A stretch of 64,000 bases of DNA, from positions 6,485,501-6,549,500 of the forward strand of contig CM053154.1 of assembly GCA_028571685.1 (NCBI GenBank). The letters run 5' to 3'. The notes beneath the pieces were generated by a model that saw nothing but the letters and a program-made list of their open reading frames with translations, made no database searches and was not told the DNA's origin. The position numbers and the translations under genes were made by a program. Source of the DNA: Heterohyrax brucei (taxonomy: Eukaryota > Chordata > Mammalia > Hyracoidea > Procaviidae). Of the stretch, positions 31,935-41,899 are shown one piece after another (within the stretch, counting starts at the first letter, position 1; each line of letters begins with the position of its first letter).

Positions 31935-32775
31935 CCCCCCTACAGCTGCTAGAAAGACACAAATAACCTAATTTAAAAATGAGCAAGGGATGTGAAGAGA
32001 CATTTCTCCAAAGAAGATGTACAGCTGGTCAGGTGACATGTGAGAAGATGCTCAGCATCATTTGTTGTTGGGGACATCAAAGCCACAGTGAGCTGCCGCT
32101 TCAGACACGCTAAAGTAGCTGTGACAGAAAAGACAGGCAATAACAAGTGTCTGTGAGTGTCATGGATTCAACTGTGTCCCCTCCAAATATGTGTATCAGT
32201 TTGGTTAGGACACAGTTCCCAGTACTGCGTGATTGTCCATCGTTTTGTCATCTGGTGTGATTTTCCTGTGAGCTTTAAATACTGTCTTCATGATGCTGGC
32301 AAGACTGGATTAGCAGCGGTTAACAAGGGAGGACTCAGTCTTCAAGGCTGGGTCATGCTTTGAGTCAATCTCTTCTGTGATATCGAAGAGAGAAGCAGAA
32401 AGAGAAACCCAGGGACCTCATACCATCAAGAAGCAAGAACCAGGAGAGTAGTGTGTGGTTGGACCCAGGGACTCTGTGCTGAGAAGCTACTTGTCTGGGG
32501 GAAAATAGATGTCAAGGACCTTTCTCCAGAGCCGGCAGAAAGAGAAAGCCTGCCCCTGGAGCTGACACCTGAACATGAACTTCAAGCCTACCAGACTGCG
32601 TTAAAGCTGTCCACCTGGGCTATTTCTGTTACAGCAGTTTGAAATGACTAAGACAGTGAGGGGGCAGAAAAATATAGGTGCCCAACTTTGTGACTGTACT
32701 AAAGCCCGTTGCACTGTACACTTTAACTGGGCAAGTTAGAAGGTAGGTGTGTTGTATCTCAATAAAGCTGCTGCC
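31935..32775 (+). mobile_element. Old L1 fragments either side of an LTR
   Basis: 31935-32157 reads as ORF2 (ATGAGCAAGGGATGTGAAGAGACATTTCTCC, AAAGCCACAGTGAGCTGCC). 32661-32775 is a 3' end (TGCACTGTACACTTTAACTGGG, GTTGTATCTCAATAAAGCTGC). The LTR at 32158-32655 lies between, flanked by an exact duplication. About 600 bp of normal L1 is also missing. Confidence 0.75.
32158..32655 (+). mobile_element. MaLR-like solo LTR in an L1, exact 5-bp duplication
   Basis: 498 bp from TGTCATGGATTCAACTG to GAAATGACTAAGACA. GTGAG flanks it at 32153-32157 and 32656-32660. Internal landmarks (TCAAGAAGCAAGAACCAGGAG, CCTACCAGACTGCGTTAAAGC) match the copies at 37066 and 40448. A solo LTR without internal sequence. 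Confidence 0.9.
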
Positions 32776-32870
32776 CCCAACCACCGCGAAGACAGCAGCT
32801 CTACCAGAGAGAGGAGGTTCAGTGAGAAGAGAGCAGGATGGAGAAGTCAAAATCCAGGGTCACTGATTAC

Positions 32871-32958
32871 CTTGCCTGTGTGAGCCAGCCCCACGCCTCA
32901 TCCTAGTGCGGGGCTTCTCTGGTGAGCCCTGGCTGTCTAAGCCCATTTCTGTTTTTTG
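32871..32958 (-). CDS. Candidate coding exon, minus strand
   Basis: 88 bp on the minus strand after a pyrimidine-rich acceptor (TGCCCACACCTACCACTAAG|) and before donor GGCAAG|GTAATC. It reads 29 codons plus one base, starting QKTEMGLDSQGSPEKPRTRM, a basic, disorder-like sequence. Its final G joins the TG of the exon at 31317 as a Val codon. The peptide composition is less persuasive than at 31317 or 25054, so it could be a decoy. Confidence 0.27.
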
Positions 32959-33042
32959 CTTAGTGGTAGGTGTGGGCAAGCAGATAGCTAAAGCAGTCTT
33001 TGATTTATATAGGGTCTCCGCTTCCCTGACTCTTGCCCAAGT

Positions 33043-33233
33043 TTCCCAGTTGATGTCAAGTTGATTGTGACTCATGGTGACATCATGTGTTATAAGAATA
33101 GATCTGGGCTCTGAAGATTTTTCCACAGTGGCTTTTCAGAAGCAGATCACCAGGCCTTTCTTCCAAGGTGCCTCTGGGCAGACAGGTTAGCAGTTAGCAC
33201 TGAGTGCATTAACCAGTTGCACCCCAGGGTTCT
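33043..33233 (-). mobile_element. AfroSINE, long variant, minus strand
   Basis: CCAGTTGATGTCAAGTTGATTGTGACTC, GCTTTTCAGAAGCAGATCACCAGGCC, GGTTAGCAGTTAGCACTGAGTGCATTAACC. Confidence 0.85.
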
Positions 33234-33244
33234 TGGCCTAGGTT

Positions 33245-33350
33245 TAGATTCAGCCGGCGGCTTCACATGGGGAAGATGTGACAGCTGGCTTCTGTAACCA
33301 TTGCAGCTTTGAAAGTCCCTGTGGGGAGGTTCCACTCAGTCCCTTAGAGT
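33245..33350 (+). mobile_element. AfroSINE middle fragment
   Basis: AGATGTGACAGCTGGCTTCTGTAACC and GGGGAGGTTCCACTCAGTCC follow the long-variant middle. Confidence 0.6.
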
Positions 33351-34390
33351 TTCTGCATATATATACAGGGCACAGAGCAGAAAGGACTCACAGAGGACAA
33401 GGTTTGTAGGCGTGTTTGGGCCGGGAAACATCAAGAAAACTGAACATTAAGAAAACTGAAACCTAAGAACCCAAGGGAAAACGCAGAACACAAGAGGGGA
33501 GAATAGCAAGCTCACTCCTGGCCTGAATGGCCAATGAGCATTGGTGAGTTCTGGAGACAGGCCACTTCTGTATTCTCACTAGGGATGGAGGGCAATGGCT
33601 GTCGTGTGTGTGAACCTCTCTGACCCGGGTTTTCCTGTAAAGCTGGGCTCTCAGATCCAGTCCAGTGTCTGTGGCTCTCCCCGACCTCCAATGTGCTAAT
33701 GGCTCTTACAATGGGAGGTTTACAGCTGGGCTGTCAGCCGCTGCCCCGCCTCCTTGTTGGTCCGTCTGCTGTGGTCATCTAGGCAGGCTTCTGCCCCAGC
33801 CAGCAGCCAGCCCAGCTGCAGGAGCAAGGAGAAGCTGCGGGAGGAACCCAGGACGCCAGCCACACAGATCCATGCAGTGGAGACCACCCCCTTCCTGACA
33901 TCTTAGGAAAATACTTGTGTGTTGTGTTTGTGTGATGTGCCCTGAGCTGACAGCAGGGTCAGCTTCCTGGTGGCCCTGAAGCCAGGCTCTGTGGCCTGCT
34001 GGAGGTGACTCCAGGATCCCCTTGGCAGGAGGCTTCTAAGAAGGCCCATTCCTCTTCCCTGAACTCAAACCCAGCAGTGAGTGGGTCCTGGTTCCCTGTT
34101 GCCCGGGCTAATAGTCTGCACATGGGATCCTGCAGCAACTGCTGCTGATGGAGTTTCTGCTCCTGGTCCCTCTGCTGATGCTGGAATCCCAGTATCCTGC
34201 TCTCACGTCTGCGGGCGGAAACGGTCGTCTCTTAAATCAAGCCCACCGTCACTTTGAATGCAGCAGCCTGATGAGTCTCGTACAGTGAGCCTGAGGACTG
34301 CTGTTAGCCCTCCGACTCTCAGCCCTGTTGGACGGTGACCCCATGCCCAAAGAACCCAAGCCTGCTGGTCCTTTGTCACTTGTCTGATCA
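33351..34390. other. Unique stretch, GC-rich from about 33600
   Basis: No exon or repeat recognised with confidence. Confidence 0.4.
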
Positions 34391-34394
34391 CCTG

Positions 34395-34640
34395 TGACTG
34401 ACCCGTTGTGGTCCACAGGGTTTCCTGTGGCTAATTTTCACAAGGAGCTCTCTACACCTTTCTTCCTAGTGTGTCACAGTCTGGAAGTTCCCCTAAGACA
34501 TGTTCAGTGTCATAGTGACGACTTGCAGTCTCCACTGACACATGTGTGGTGGCTGTGTGTGAGGTATGATGCCTGGGAATCCAACCAGGGTCTCTTGCAT
34601 GGAGGAGGAGACATCGGCCACCAGGCACTACTGCCCCATC
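34395..34640 (-). mobile_element. Composite AfroSINE fragment
   Basis: CCACAGGGTTTCCTGTGGCTAATTTTCAC, TTTCTTCCTAGTGTGTCACAGTCTGG and GGGAATCCAACCAGGGTCTC follow the longer composite SINE also seen at 54838. Confidence 0.6.
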
Positions 34641-35111
34641 TCCTTGAAGGAGAGGACACACGATGGTGCCTGTGTCCACTCTAGGAGAGCCGAACTACAG
34701 GGAGAGTGTGTGCGGTCTCACCGCCCCCACCCCATGCCATGCCATCAAGGACAAGACCCTTGATTCCAGCAAGAAGCGACCGTGTCCCTGCATACTCTTC
34801 ATTGCCTTGACAGGGAAGGCGAGCCCATGCGGGGGCTGACCTCCTTGTGGTCATGGCAGTGTTTGTGGCAGGGTCAGGTCAGGGACCCAAAGTCCTTGCT
34901 GCCTTTCTGGTCCCTCCCCACCATATCATGGGTGTGCCTTTTAAAGCAGAATCTTCATTGAGCAGATGTCCCCTTGCTGTCCCTTGTACCGTCTGCCGTG
35001 TCATAATGCCCACACTGGGCCCTGGCTCAGGCCACGCTGTGAGTCCCTGCTCTGGCCCAGAGCCCAGGAATCCGGTGGAACTCTCCAGCCCCCAACCCCT
35101 GGCCTCCTTAC
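34641..35111. other. Unique-looking stretch
   Basis: Stop-poor, GC-rich; no supported feature. Confidence 0.4.
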
Positions 35112-35162
35112 CTGGGCTTCTTCCCGGGGACACCAGCGAGGGCACAGTCCTCTCTCCCTTTC
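35112..35162 (-). CDS. Candidate micro-exon, minus strand
   Basis: 51 bp on the minus strand between two excellent splice signals: acceptor TTCCTGTGGTTTTCCAG| and donor GCCCAG|GTAAGGAG. All three frames are open. The phase-0 frame (ERERGLCPRWCPREEAQ) would join the phase-0 start of the candidate at 32958. Because the block is short and open in every frame, coding status rests only on the splice sites. Confidence 0.25.
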
Positions 35163-35274
35163 CTGGAAAACCACAGGAATCATGTTTAGGCTTCATGACC
35201 GGGACAATCTCTGCCTACTCTGTCAACAACATAAAATGAGCTTTCATGTCCTTCAGCATGTGGACACACAGGGG

Positions 35275-35540
35275 AAGTTTTTAAAAATTTATTATTGTGC
35301 TTTAAGCAAAAGTTTACAGTTGAAGGTAGTTCATCATATAAAATTTATACACACGTTGTTATGTGTCCCTAGTTGTTCTCCCTGCACTGTGACAGCACAC
35401 CCCTCCTTTCCACCCTAGATTTCCAATGTCCATTCAACCAGCACCTGTCCCCTCCGCCTCCTCACCTCGACTCCATACAGAAGCCGCCCATTTAGTCTCA
35501 TTTAACTACTTGTACTAAGAAGCACACTCTTCACGAGTAT
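35275..35540 (-). mobile_element. L1 3' UTR of a second subfamily, minus strand
   Basis: ATTTATTATTGTGCTTTAAGC, AAAGTTTACAGTTGAAGG, AAATTTATACACACGTTGTT and a CCTGTCCCCTCCGCC pyrimidine tract. Related in layout to the copy at 57430 but distinct from the 10575-10925 type. Confidence 0.65.
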
Positions 35541-35548
35541 CCTTTTAT

Positions 35549-36880
35549 GTGTTGTTGTTGGGTGCCATCAAGTTTCCAGCTTATAATGACCCCATGCACA
35601 ACAGAACAAGACACTGCTTAGTTTTGCACCATGTCCACAATTGTTTTTATGTTTAAGCCCATTGTTATAGCCTCTGTGTCAGTCCATCTCATTGACAGTC
35701 TTCCTCCTTTTTGCTGACTGTCTACGAAGCATGACGTCCTTCTCCAGGGACTGATTCCTCCTGATAACATGTCCAAAGTACGAAAGACACAGTTTCTCTA
35801 TCTTTGCTTCCAGGGAGCACTCTGGTTTTATTTCTTCCAGTAGAGATCTGCTTGTTCTTTTGGCTGTCCATGGTACATTCAGTGTTCTTCTCCAGCACCA
35901 TAATTCAAAGGCATCAATTCTTCTTCTCTCTTCCTAATTCATCTTCCAGCTTTCACATTCATGTGATGTGATTGAAAATACTATGGCTTGGGTCGGGTGC
36001 ACCATAGTTATCAAGGTGACGTCTTTACTTTTTAATATTTTAAATTAAGAAGTCCTTTGCCCCGGATTTTCCCAATGCAATGTGTCTTTTGATTTTTTGA
36101 CTGCTGCTTCCATGAATATTGATTGTGGAACCAAGTAAAATGAAATCCTTGACAACCTCAATCCTTTCTCCATTTATCATGGTGTTGTTTATCAGTCCAG
36201 TTGTGAGGATTTTTGTTTTCTTGATGTTGAGGTGCAATCCACACTAATGGCTGTGGTCTTTGATCTTCATCAGTAAGTGTTTCAAATCCTTTTTACTTTC
36301 AGCAAACAGGGTTGTGTCATTTGCATAACACAGGTTGTTAATGAGTCTTCCTCCAATCCTGATCTCTTATTCTTTTTCTATAGTCCAGTATTTTGGATTA
36401 TTTGCTCAGCACACAGATTGAAAAGGTATGGTGAAAGAATACAACCCTGATGTACACCTTTCCTGACTTTAAACCATACAGTGTCCCCTTGTTCTGTTCG
36501 CATGACTGCCTCTTGACTCATAGACAGATTCCTCATGAGCACAATTAAGTGTTCTGAAATTCCCATTCTCTACAACATTACCCATAATGTGTATGGTCCA
36601 CACAGTCGAATGCCTTTGTATAGTCAGTGAAATACAGGTAAACATCTTTCTGGTATTCTGTGCTTTCAGCCAAGATCCATCTGACATCAGCAATGATGTC
36701 CCTGGTTCCACGTCTTCTTCTGAATCTGGCATGATTCCCTTTTAATATACTGTTGCAGTCACTTTTGAATGATCTTGAAGAAAATTTTACTTGCATATGA
36801 TACTAATAATCTTGTTCAATGATTTCCTCATGCAGTTGGATCATGTTTCTTGGGAATAGGCATAAATAGCATTGCTGACC
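35549..36880 (-). mobile_element. RTE LINE, 3' 1.3 kb, minus strand
   Basis: Starts with the reversed tail GTTGTTGTTGGGTGCCATCAAG and runs through the reversed C-terminal ORF2 and reverse-transcriptase region, up to TTTCTTGGGAATAGGCATAAATAG. Reversed coding of the DYTKAFDCVDH segment is visible near 36590-36620. Stops and small indels break the frame. Confidence 0.93.
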
Positions 36881-37032
36881 AGACTCAAAGAGCCTCGGTT
36901 ATTCAATTAAATTTACACTGATGTTCCTAAAACTGCTTCCAAAGACACTGTCTGCTGTATTATTGAACCCGTTGCTTACAGTGGATTCCAACTTATAGAG
37001 ACTGTTTACTTTGGTATTATTTAAGTCCTTAT

Positions 37033-37710
37033 TGGTTGTTTAGGAAAACTTGGTGGTATAATAGTTGTCATGGGTTGAATTGTGTCCCCCAAAAAATATA
37101 TGCAGTCGTGTAGCTGGGACATGATTCCCCGTATCTTGGGACTGTCCTCCATTGTGTGGTTTCGCTAAACTGTATGTTAAAGGGCTGTAAATTCCTGCAT
37201 AGAATTACTTCCTTGCTCTGCAGTAGGGGGAGTTTCCCTGGAGTGTGGCTTGCCCCACCTTTAATTGTTTCAGCTTGCAAGAGAGAAAAGGAAACAAAAA
37301 CAAAGAGAATGAGGAGCCTCCCACCATCAAGAAATGTGCACCAGGAGAAGAACGCGTCCTTGAGACCTGAGGTTCCTGCGCCAAGATGGTCCCTGGACAA
37401 AGACTGATGCAATACCAGACTTTCCTCCAGAGCCAACAAGGGGAAAGCCTTCCCCTGGAGCAGACACCCTGAATATGGACTTGCAACCTACCAGACTGTG
37501 TAAGAATAAATCTTCCTTTGTTAAAGCCATCCACTCTGTGATATTTCTGTTAGAGCAGCCCTAGCTGACTAAAACAGTAGTTAAGAGCTATATCTACTAA
37601 TCTAAAGGTCAGCAGTTCGAATCCACCTTGAAAACTCTGTGGGGCAGTTCATCTCTGTTCTACAGGGTTATTAGTAGTCAGAATCAATAGCAATGGGTTT
37701 GGTTTTTTGT
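37033..37710 (+). mobile_element. AfroSINE interrupted by an LTR
   Basis: 37033-37065 (GGAAAACTTGGTGGTATAATAG) is the head and 37577-37710 (GTAGTTAAGAGC to CAATAGCAATGGGTTTGG) the remainder. The LTR between them (37066-37576) is flanked by ATAGT and GTAGT, so the SINE was there first. Confidence 0.9.
37066..37576 (+). mobile_element. MaLR-like solo LTR inside an AfroSINE
   Basis: 511 bp from TGTCATGGGTTGAATTGTG to GCTGACTAAAACA. Near-exact 5-bp duplication ATAGT/GTAGT. Landmarks match 32158 and 40448. No internal retroviral region. Confidence 0.92.
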
Positions 37711-39003
37711 TTGTTTTTTCTATTAAGACTCCTTATATATAGTGGACCATGGTATAAGTGCCTTATCACAGGGCATAGAACTTCTCTCCTTATAAAATGG
37801 TGTGTTTTGTTTTGAAGGCACTAAGTTATGCCATTGATCATATCTCCCATTGGCGCTGACTACGTCAAGTCACCCGAAGTTCGACCCGTCTGTACCAGTG
37901 CCATCTTTACAATAGGTGTCTTGGTTCACACATTTCTGCAGTTCATTATTTGCTGCTTTTATCAGAGTTTGGTTTGTTTCTGGGTGCTTCATTGTAGGAG
38001 TCTCAAACTTGGCTAAATATAAACTACAAAACAATGTTCATGATAATTTAGTGTCAAAGGCATTTTACTAGTTGTTTGAAAACTTATAGTTCACGTAACA
38101 GTTTGCATGATAAACAGATGATTGCATTGCCCACTTTTCTGGATAAACTGGTTTGCACAATTAGGCTGGTAGTATACTGTAAGTAGGTTATGGGAAATCA
38201 AGACAATGCTAGCTGGATGTATTTCAGCTGTAATAAAAATTTTAAACATGCTAAACTGTTTCTTGGAAAGGGAACCAGTAGCATCAAAACAAAGTAAAAA
38301 AATTTTTAAAAAGTACTGACGCATTGGGGAGAAAGAGGAGAATTTTGTATTTGACCATAGAGAGGGATAAAATGGTTCTTTGTCTCACGTCTCTCTCAGT
38401 ACTCTGCAACAATACTTTTCAATAGTGCTCGTGAAAATTTGTTCTAGTTGTCAGAACAGCCTCAGGTTTAAAAGTCAAGGCAACGACTGCCGTGACTGCT
38501 AACGAGAAATGACGCCTGGGGGGACTCACCCACCGCCGGGGGGGGGGGGGGGGGGGGGGACTCATCCACCGCCGCCCAGTCCCGTCATGTCGCCAGGCAA
38601 ACATTCCACTGATTTCATCACATCGGAGAACTCCTGGATGTTCTTCAGCCAAGGACAGAAGGCTGGGAGCCTGGCTCATTCCGAGAGCAGTTACAGATAT
38701 AATCTGGCCGTTTGGGACTTTTCATTTAGTCAAATGCATCCTCATCGTTGATGAGCTTTGAAATAGAGTTAAACATCTTTGAAACAACAGTGGAATATGT
38801 TCACACTGTCTGAAGAAGGTATGTTTTGACTTTTTCACACAGGTGTAGCTCTTATCAAAGTATAAAACAATTTATTTGTTCATGGGGTCTGCATTCAGTG
38901 TGTGGCTTCAGGTGGCTAGCTGCCCTATGGCGTGTGAGGGGGTCAGGGTGGAAAGAAGACTAAGATGCAAGATAGTCAACCACTTGCATCTGGGCAGCCC
39001 AGT
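37711..39003. other. Mostly unique stretch containing a G homopolymer
   Basis: No exon recognised. Contains the G tract at 38538-38559 (listed separately). Confidence 0.4.
38516..38577. repeat. G22 homopolymer between direct repeats
   Basis: Twenty-two consecutive G bases (38538-38559) separate two copies of ACTCAYCCACCGCCG. Each repeat copy is preceded by a G run. This could form a G-quadruplex; the exact length may be uncertain because homopolymers are hard to sequence. Confidence 0.9.
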
Positions 39004-39146
39004 CTGCTTTGCCGTCAAGTTGATTGTGATTCAAAGTGACCCCACTTGTACTGGGAGTGCTCCACAGGGTTTTTGTGGCTGTAATATTTATGGAAGCCGG
39101 TCATCGGCCTTTCTCCTGCGGTCACTGGGAGGGCTAGAACCATCAG
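39004..39146 (-). mobile_element. AfroSINE, long variant, minus strand
   Basis: GCCGTCAAGTTGATTGTGATTC, CACAGGGTTTTTGTGGCTG, GGCCTTTCTCCTGCGGTC. Confidence 0.8.
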
Positions 39147-39223
39147 CCATTGTCTTAGCACATTTTCAAGAATTGTTTCTTAGACTCCTCAGGCCCCAAG
39201 AGCTTCAGGATGGCTCCACGGTG

Positions 39224-39400
39224 TCCAGTAGCCTCTGTACACATGTCCGGATTTTTACATATCAGTAGCCTCTGCCCATGTGTCCAGATTTTTTGTGTCA
39301 GTAACCTCTGTATGTGTGTCTGTACTTTCACACACACGTTTCACGGGCCCTGTGTGTGTGTCCGTACTTTGACACACATGTTTCATGGGCCCTGTTCTGA
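39224..39400 (+). repeat. Degenerate minisatellite, units of about 36-45 bp
   Basis: CAGTAGCCTCTG plus TGTCCGGATTTTT recurs at 39224, 39264 and 39299. A second unit, TTTCACGGGCCCTGTG with GTGTCCGTACTTT, repeats twice after 39330. GT-rich throughout. Confidence 0.75.
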
Positions 39401-40195
39401 AGCAGACATATATCCGTTTCATTAGATTCTTCAGAGGAGTGTGTGGCACTACAAGGTCACAAATTGGCGGGTGTAAAGGCATTTGGGGGGAATGAACAGG
39501 AGAGAAGCAGGAGGGTCACCAGCTCGATTGTGGCCTGGCCGAGACTGGGCAGTAGCTGCAGGCTCAACCCAACGGGAAGGCACAGAGCCTTTTAGGAAGA
39601 TGCGGCAGGCTTGGCTTTTAGCTGGAGGGAGGGAAAAGGGAGGATGTGCAGGGGGCTCCTCAGCCTCTATTGTGGGGTCAGTGGGTGACCTAGTGGGCTG
39701 GAGGTGCGGGGGAGACTCGATGGGAGTTAGTGGGTTCCCTTTCAGAACAGCTGAGTTTGAGGCACCTTGAAGGCAGCTGGCTGTAGGGGCTGGTGCTCTC
39801 TGACAGGATGGGCTATGAGTTATTTCCTGCCTCGAGTCAGTTTGTGGAAGGAGCCGAGACCAGCGTGTGTTTGAAATGAGATGAGATAGTGCAGACAGAG
39901 AGCAGAGGGTCCAGGGAGGAACCCCACAGAGGAAACTGAGACCCAGTAGTGGAGGTAGGAAGACCATGTTGTTTCAGAGGATGGAGATGGAGAGTGTCTT
40001 CTCAGGAACTAGGTGGCTAGCCAGGCCGGATTTCAGGGGTTGAGAGCAGTAATTCAGATCCAAGCAGTGATTCTCTCTGACGGCCACTGTTTCAGAATAT
40101 CAGAAGGGGTTACTGGTGAAGATCTAGTGAACATTGTCATCTAAGACCGCAGGGAGCTCTGGGGAGAGTCAACAGCTTAGCTGCCGATCAGAGGC
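39401..40195. other. Unique-looking stretch
   Basis: A 172-codon minus-strand frame (39967-39449) has no recognisable domain and is proline-rich; not called as a gene. Confidence 0.4.
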
Positions 40196-40199
40196 TTGG

Positions 40200-40362
40200 T
40201 GTTTCTGCTCACCCATCTGCTCCGCAGGACAAAGGCCTTGCTGCCTGCTTCCATAGAGACTGCAGCCTAGAAAGCCCTGTAGAGGTTTCTTCTCTGTTAC
40301 ATGGGGTTGTCATGTAACACATGGTCAGCACAACTCGATGGTACCCAGCAACAATAACATCC
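40200..40362 (+). mobile_element. AfroSINE remnant
   Basis: Degraded: ACTGCAGCCTAGAAAGCCCTG, TCTGTTACATGGGGTTGTC and the tail CTCGATGGTACCCAGCAACAATAAC. Confidence 0.6.
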
Positions 40363-40447
40363 TGAGACTGGAAATGAGTGCAGGCACTGAAAAGAAGCAG
40401 GAATTTGAAGGTCCCCTCTCTGCCCTGATATGAATTATGTAGACATG

Positions 40448-40954
40448 TGTCATGGATTGAACTGTGCCCCCCCCAAAATATGTGTAGCCGTGTGTCTGGG
40501 CCATGATTCTGATTATTTTGTGATTGCCCTCCATTTTGTGATTTTTTTCCTGTGCTGCGTGTTAAAGGATTAGGGTGGGACTATAAATCCCTTCATAGGA
40601 TTACCTCCTTGTTCCACTGTAAAGGGAGTTTCCCTGGAGTATGGCTTGGCCCAACCTTAATCCTTTCATCTTACAAGAGATGAAAGGAAAGAGAAGCAAG
40701 CAGAGAATTGGGAACCTCACAACACCAAGAAAGCAGCACCAGGAGAAGAGCGTGTCCTTCAGACCTGAGGTTCCTGCGCAAAGATGCTCCCTGGACGAAG
40801 ACTGATGCAATACTGGGCTTTCCTCGAGAGCTGACCTTGGGGAAAGCCTTCCCCTAGAATGGACATCCTGGATTTGGACTTGTAGCCTACCGGACTGTGT
40901 TAAAGCCATCTACTTCATGGTATTTCTGTTAAGCAGCACTAGCTGACTGAAACA
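40448..40954 (+). mobile_element. MaLR-like solo LTR, exact 5-bp duplication
   Basis: 507 bp from TGTCATGGATTGAACTGTG to TAGCTGACTGAAACA. ACATG lies on both sides (40443-40447 and 40955-40959). Best-preserved copy of the family in this window. Confidence 0.95.
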
Positions 40955-41027
40955 ACATGAAAATAAGAATACTTACTAAATTAACTGAAAGCTTGAGCTT
41001 TGGGCATTTACATTTTATGTGAGTGGA

Positions 41028-41160
41028 TGGAATAACCCTGGTGGTGTAGTTAAATGCTACACCTGCTAACAAAAAGGTTGGCAGTTTGAATCCACGAGGC
41101 GCTCCTTGGAAACTCTATAGAGCAGTTCTGCTCGGACCTATAGGGTTGGTATGAGTCAGC
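41028..41160 (+). mobile_element. AfroSINE, tail missing
   Basis: AATAACCCTGGTGGTGTAG, AAGGTTGGCAGTTTGAATCC, GCGCTCCTTGGAAACTCTATAG. Confidence 0.9.
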
Positions 41161-41364
41161 CTCGCCCCAAAGGCTCTGGATTATGAAGGGTGGATTTATT
41201 AGGCAGTACACAGTGTTGCTCATCTGCTTTTTTTGCCGAGACGGAGGACTGGGTGCTATGAGGGGCGGGTGTGTATTTCCTTACCCAAATCCTCCGCTTC
41301 CCCCAATATGCCACTTGCTATTCTCTAGCTACTCTGGGCTTCTCTGTTTTATGCTTGCAGTGAC

Positions 41365-41800
41365 TGATTGGTGGCTCCCAAAATTGCATGTCCCCATTCT
41401 AGTCGCCAGAACCTATGACAATTAGTTTATATAGTAAAAGGTTGAATATTACTTTAAATGGCAAACATATGATTAAGTTCAGGATTTGGGGAAGAGGAGT
41501 TTGTCCTGAATGATTCTGGACAGTGAATCAAGTGACAAGTGGCCTGACAGGAGTATGACAGAGGGCTGTTTGATAGACAGGACATGATGGGGATATGTGA
41601 CCAAGGAGGGAGAGATTGGAGTAAGGAAGCCCAGGAACTCTTGCACCCCAGAAGCTGATGCTCCCCTACAGCCCCGAGAGGCAGCATGGCCCTGCTGACA
41701 CCTCAAGTTTGGATTTCTCGCCTCCAGACTATGAGGGAATCCATTTCTGTATTTTAGGTCACCTGGTTTGTGGTCACCCCATATGCCTGCCAGTTTGTCA
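41365..41800 (+). mobile_element. MLT1-type MaLR solo LTR
   Basis: GTGGCTCCCAAAATTGCATGTCC, GAACCTATGACAATTAGTTT, TTGGATTTCTCGCCTCCAGACT and ATTTTAGGTCACCTGGTTTGTGG follow MLT1 order. Old fossil. Confidence 0.75.
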
Positions 41801-41899
41801 TACTGTAGGGGCTTGTGTGTTACCCTGATGCTAGAAGCTTTCACACCAGTATTCAGGTATCAGCAGGATCACCGATGGAGGACAGGTGAGCTTACAGAC

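Noticed and set aside
39449-39967. Open frame of 172 codons on the minus strand
   Set aside because: Proline-rich, with overlapping frames on the other strand and no recognisable motif.
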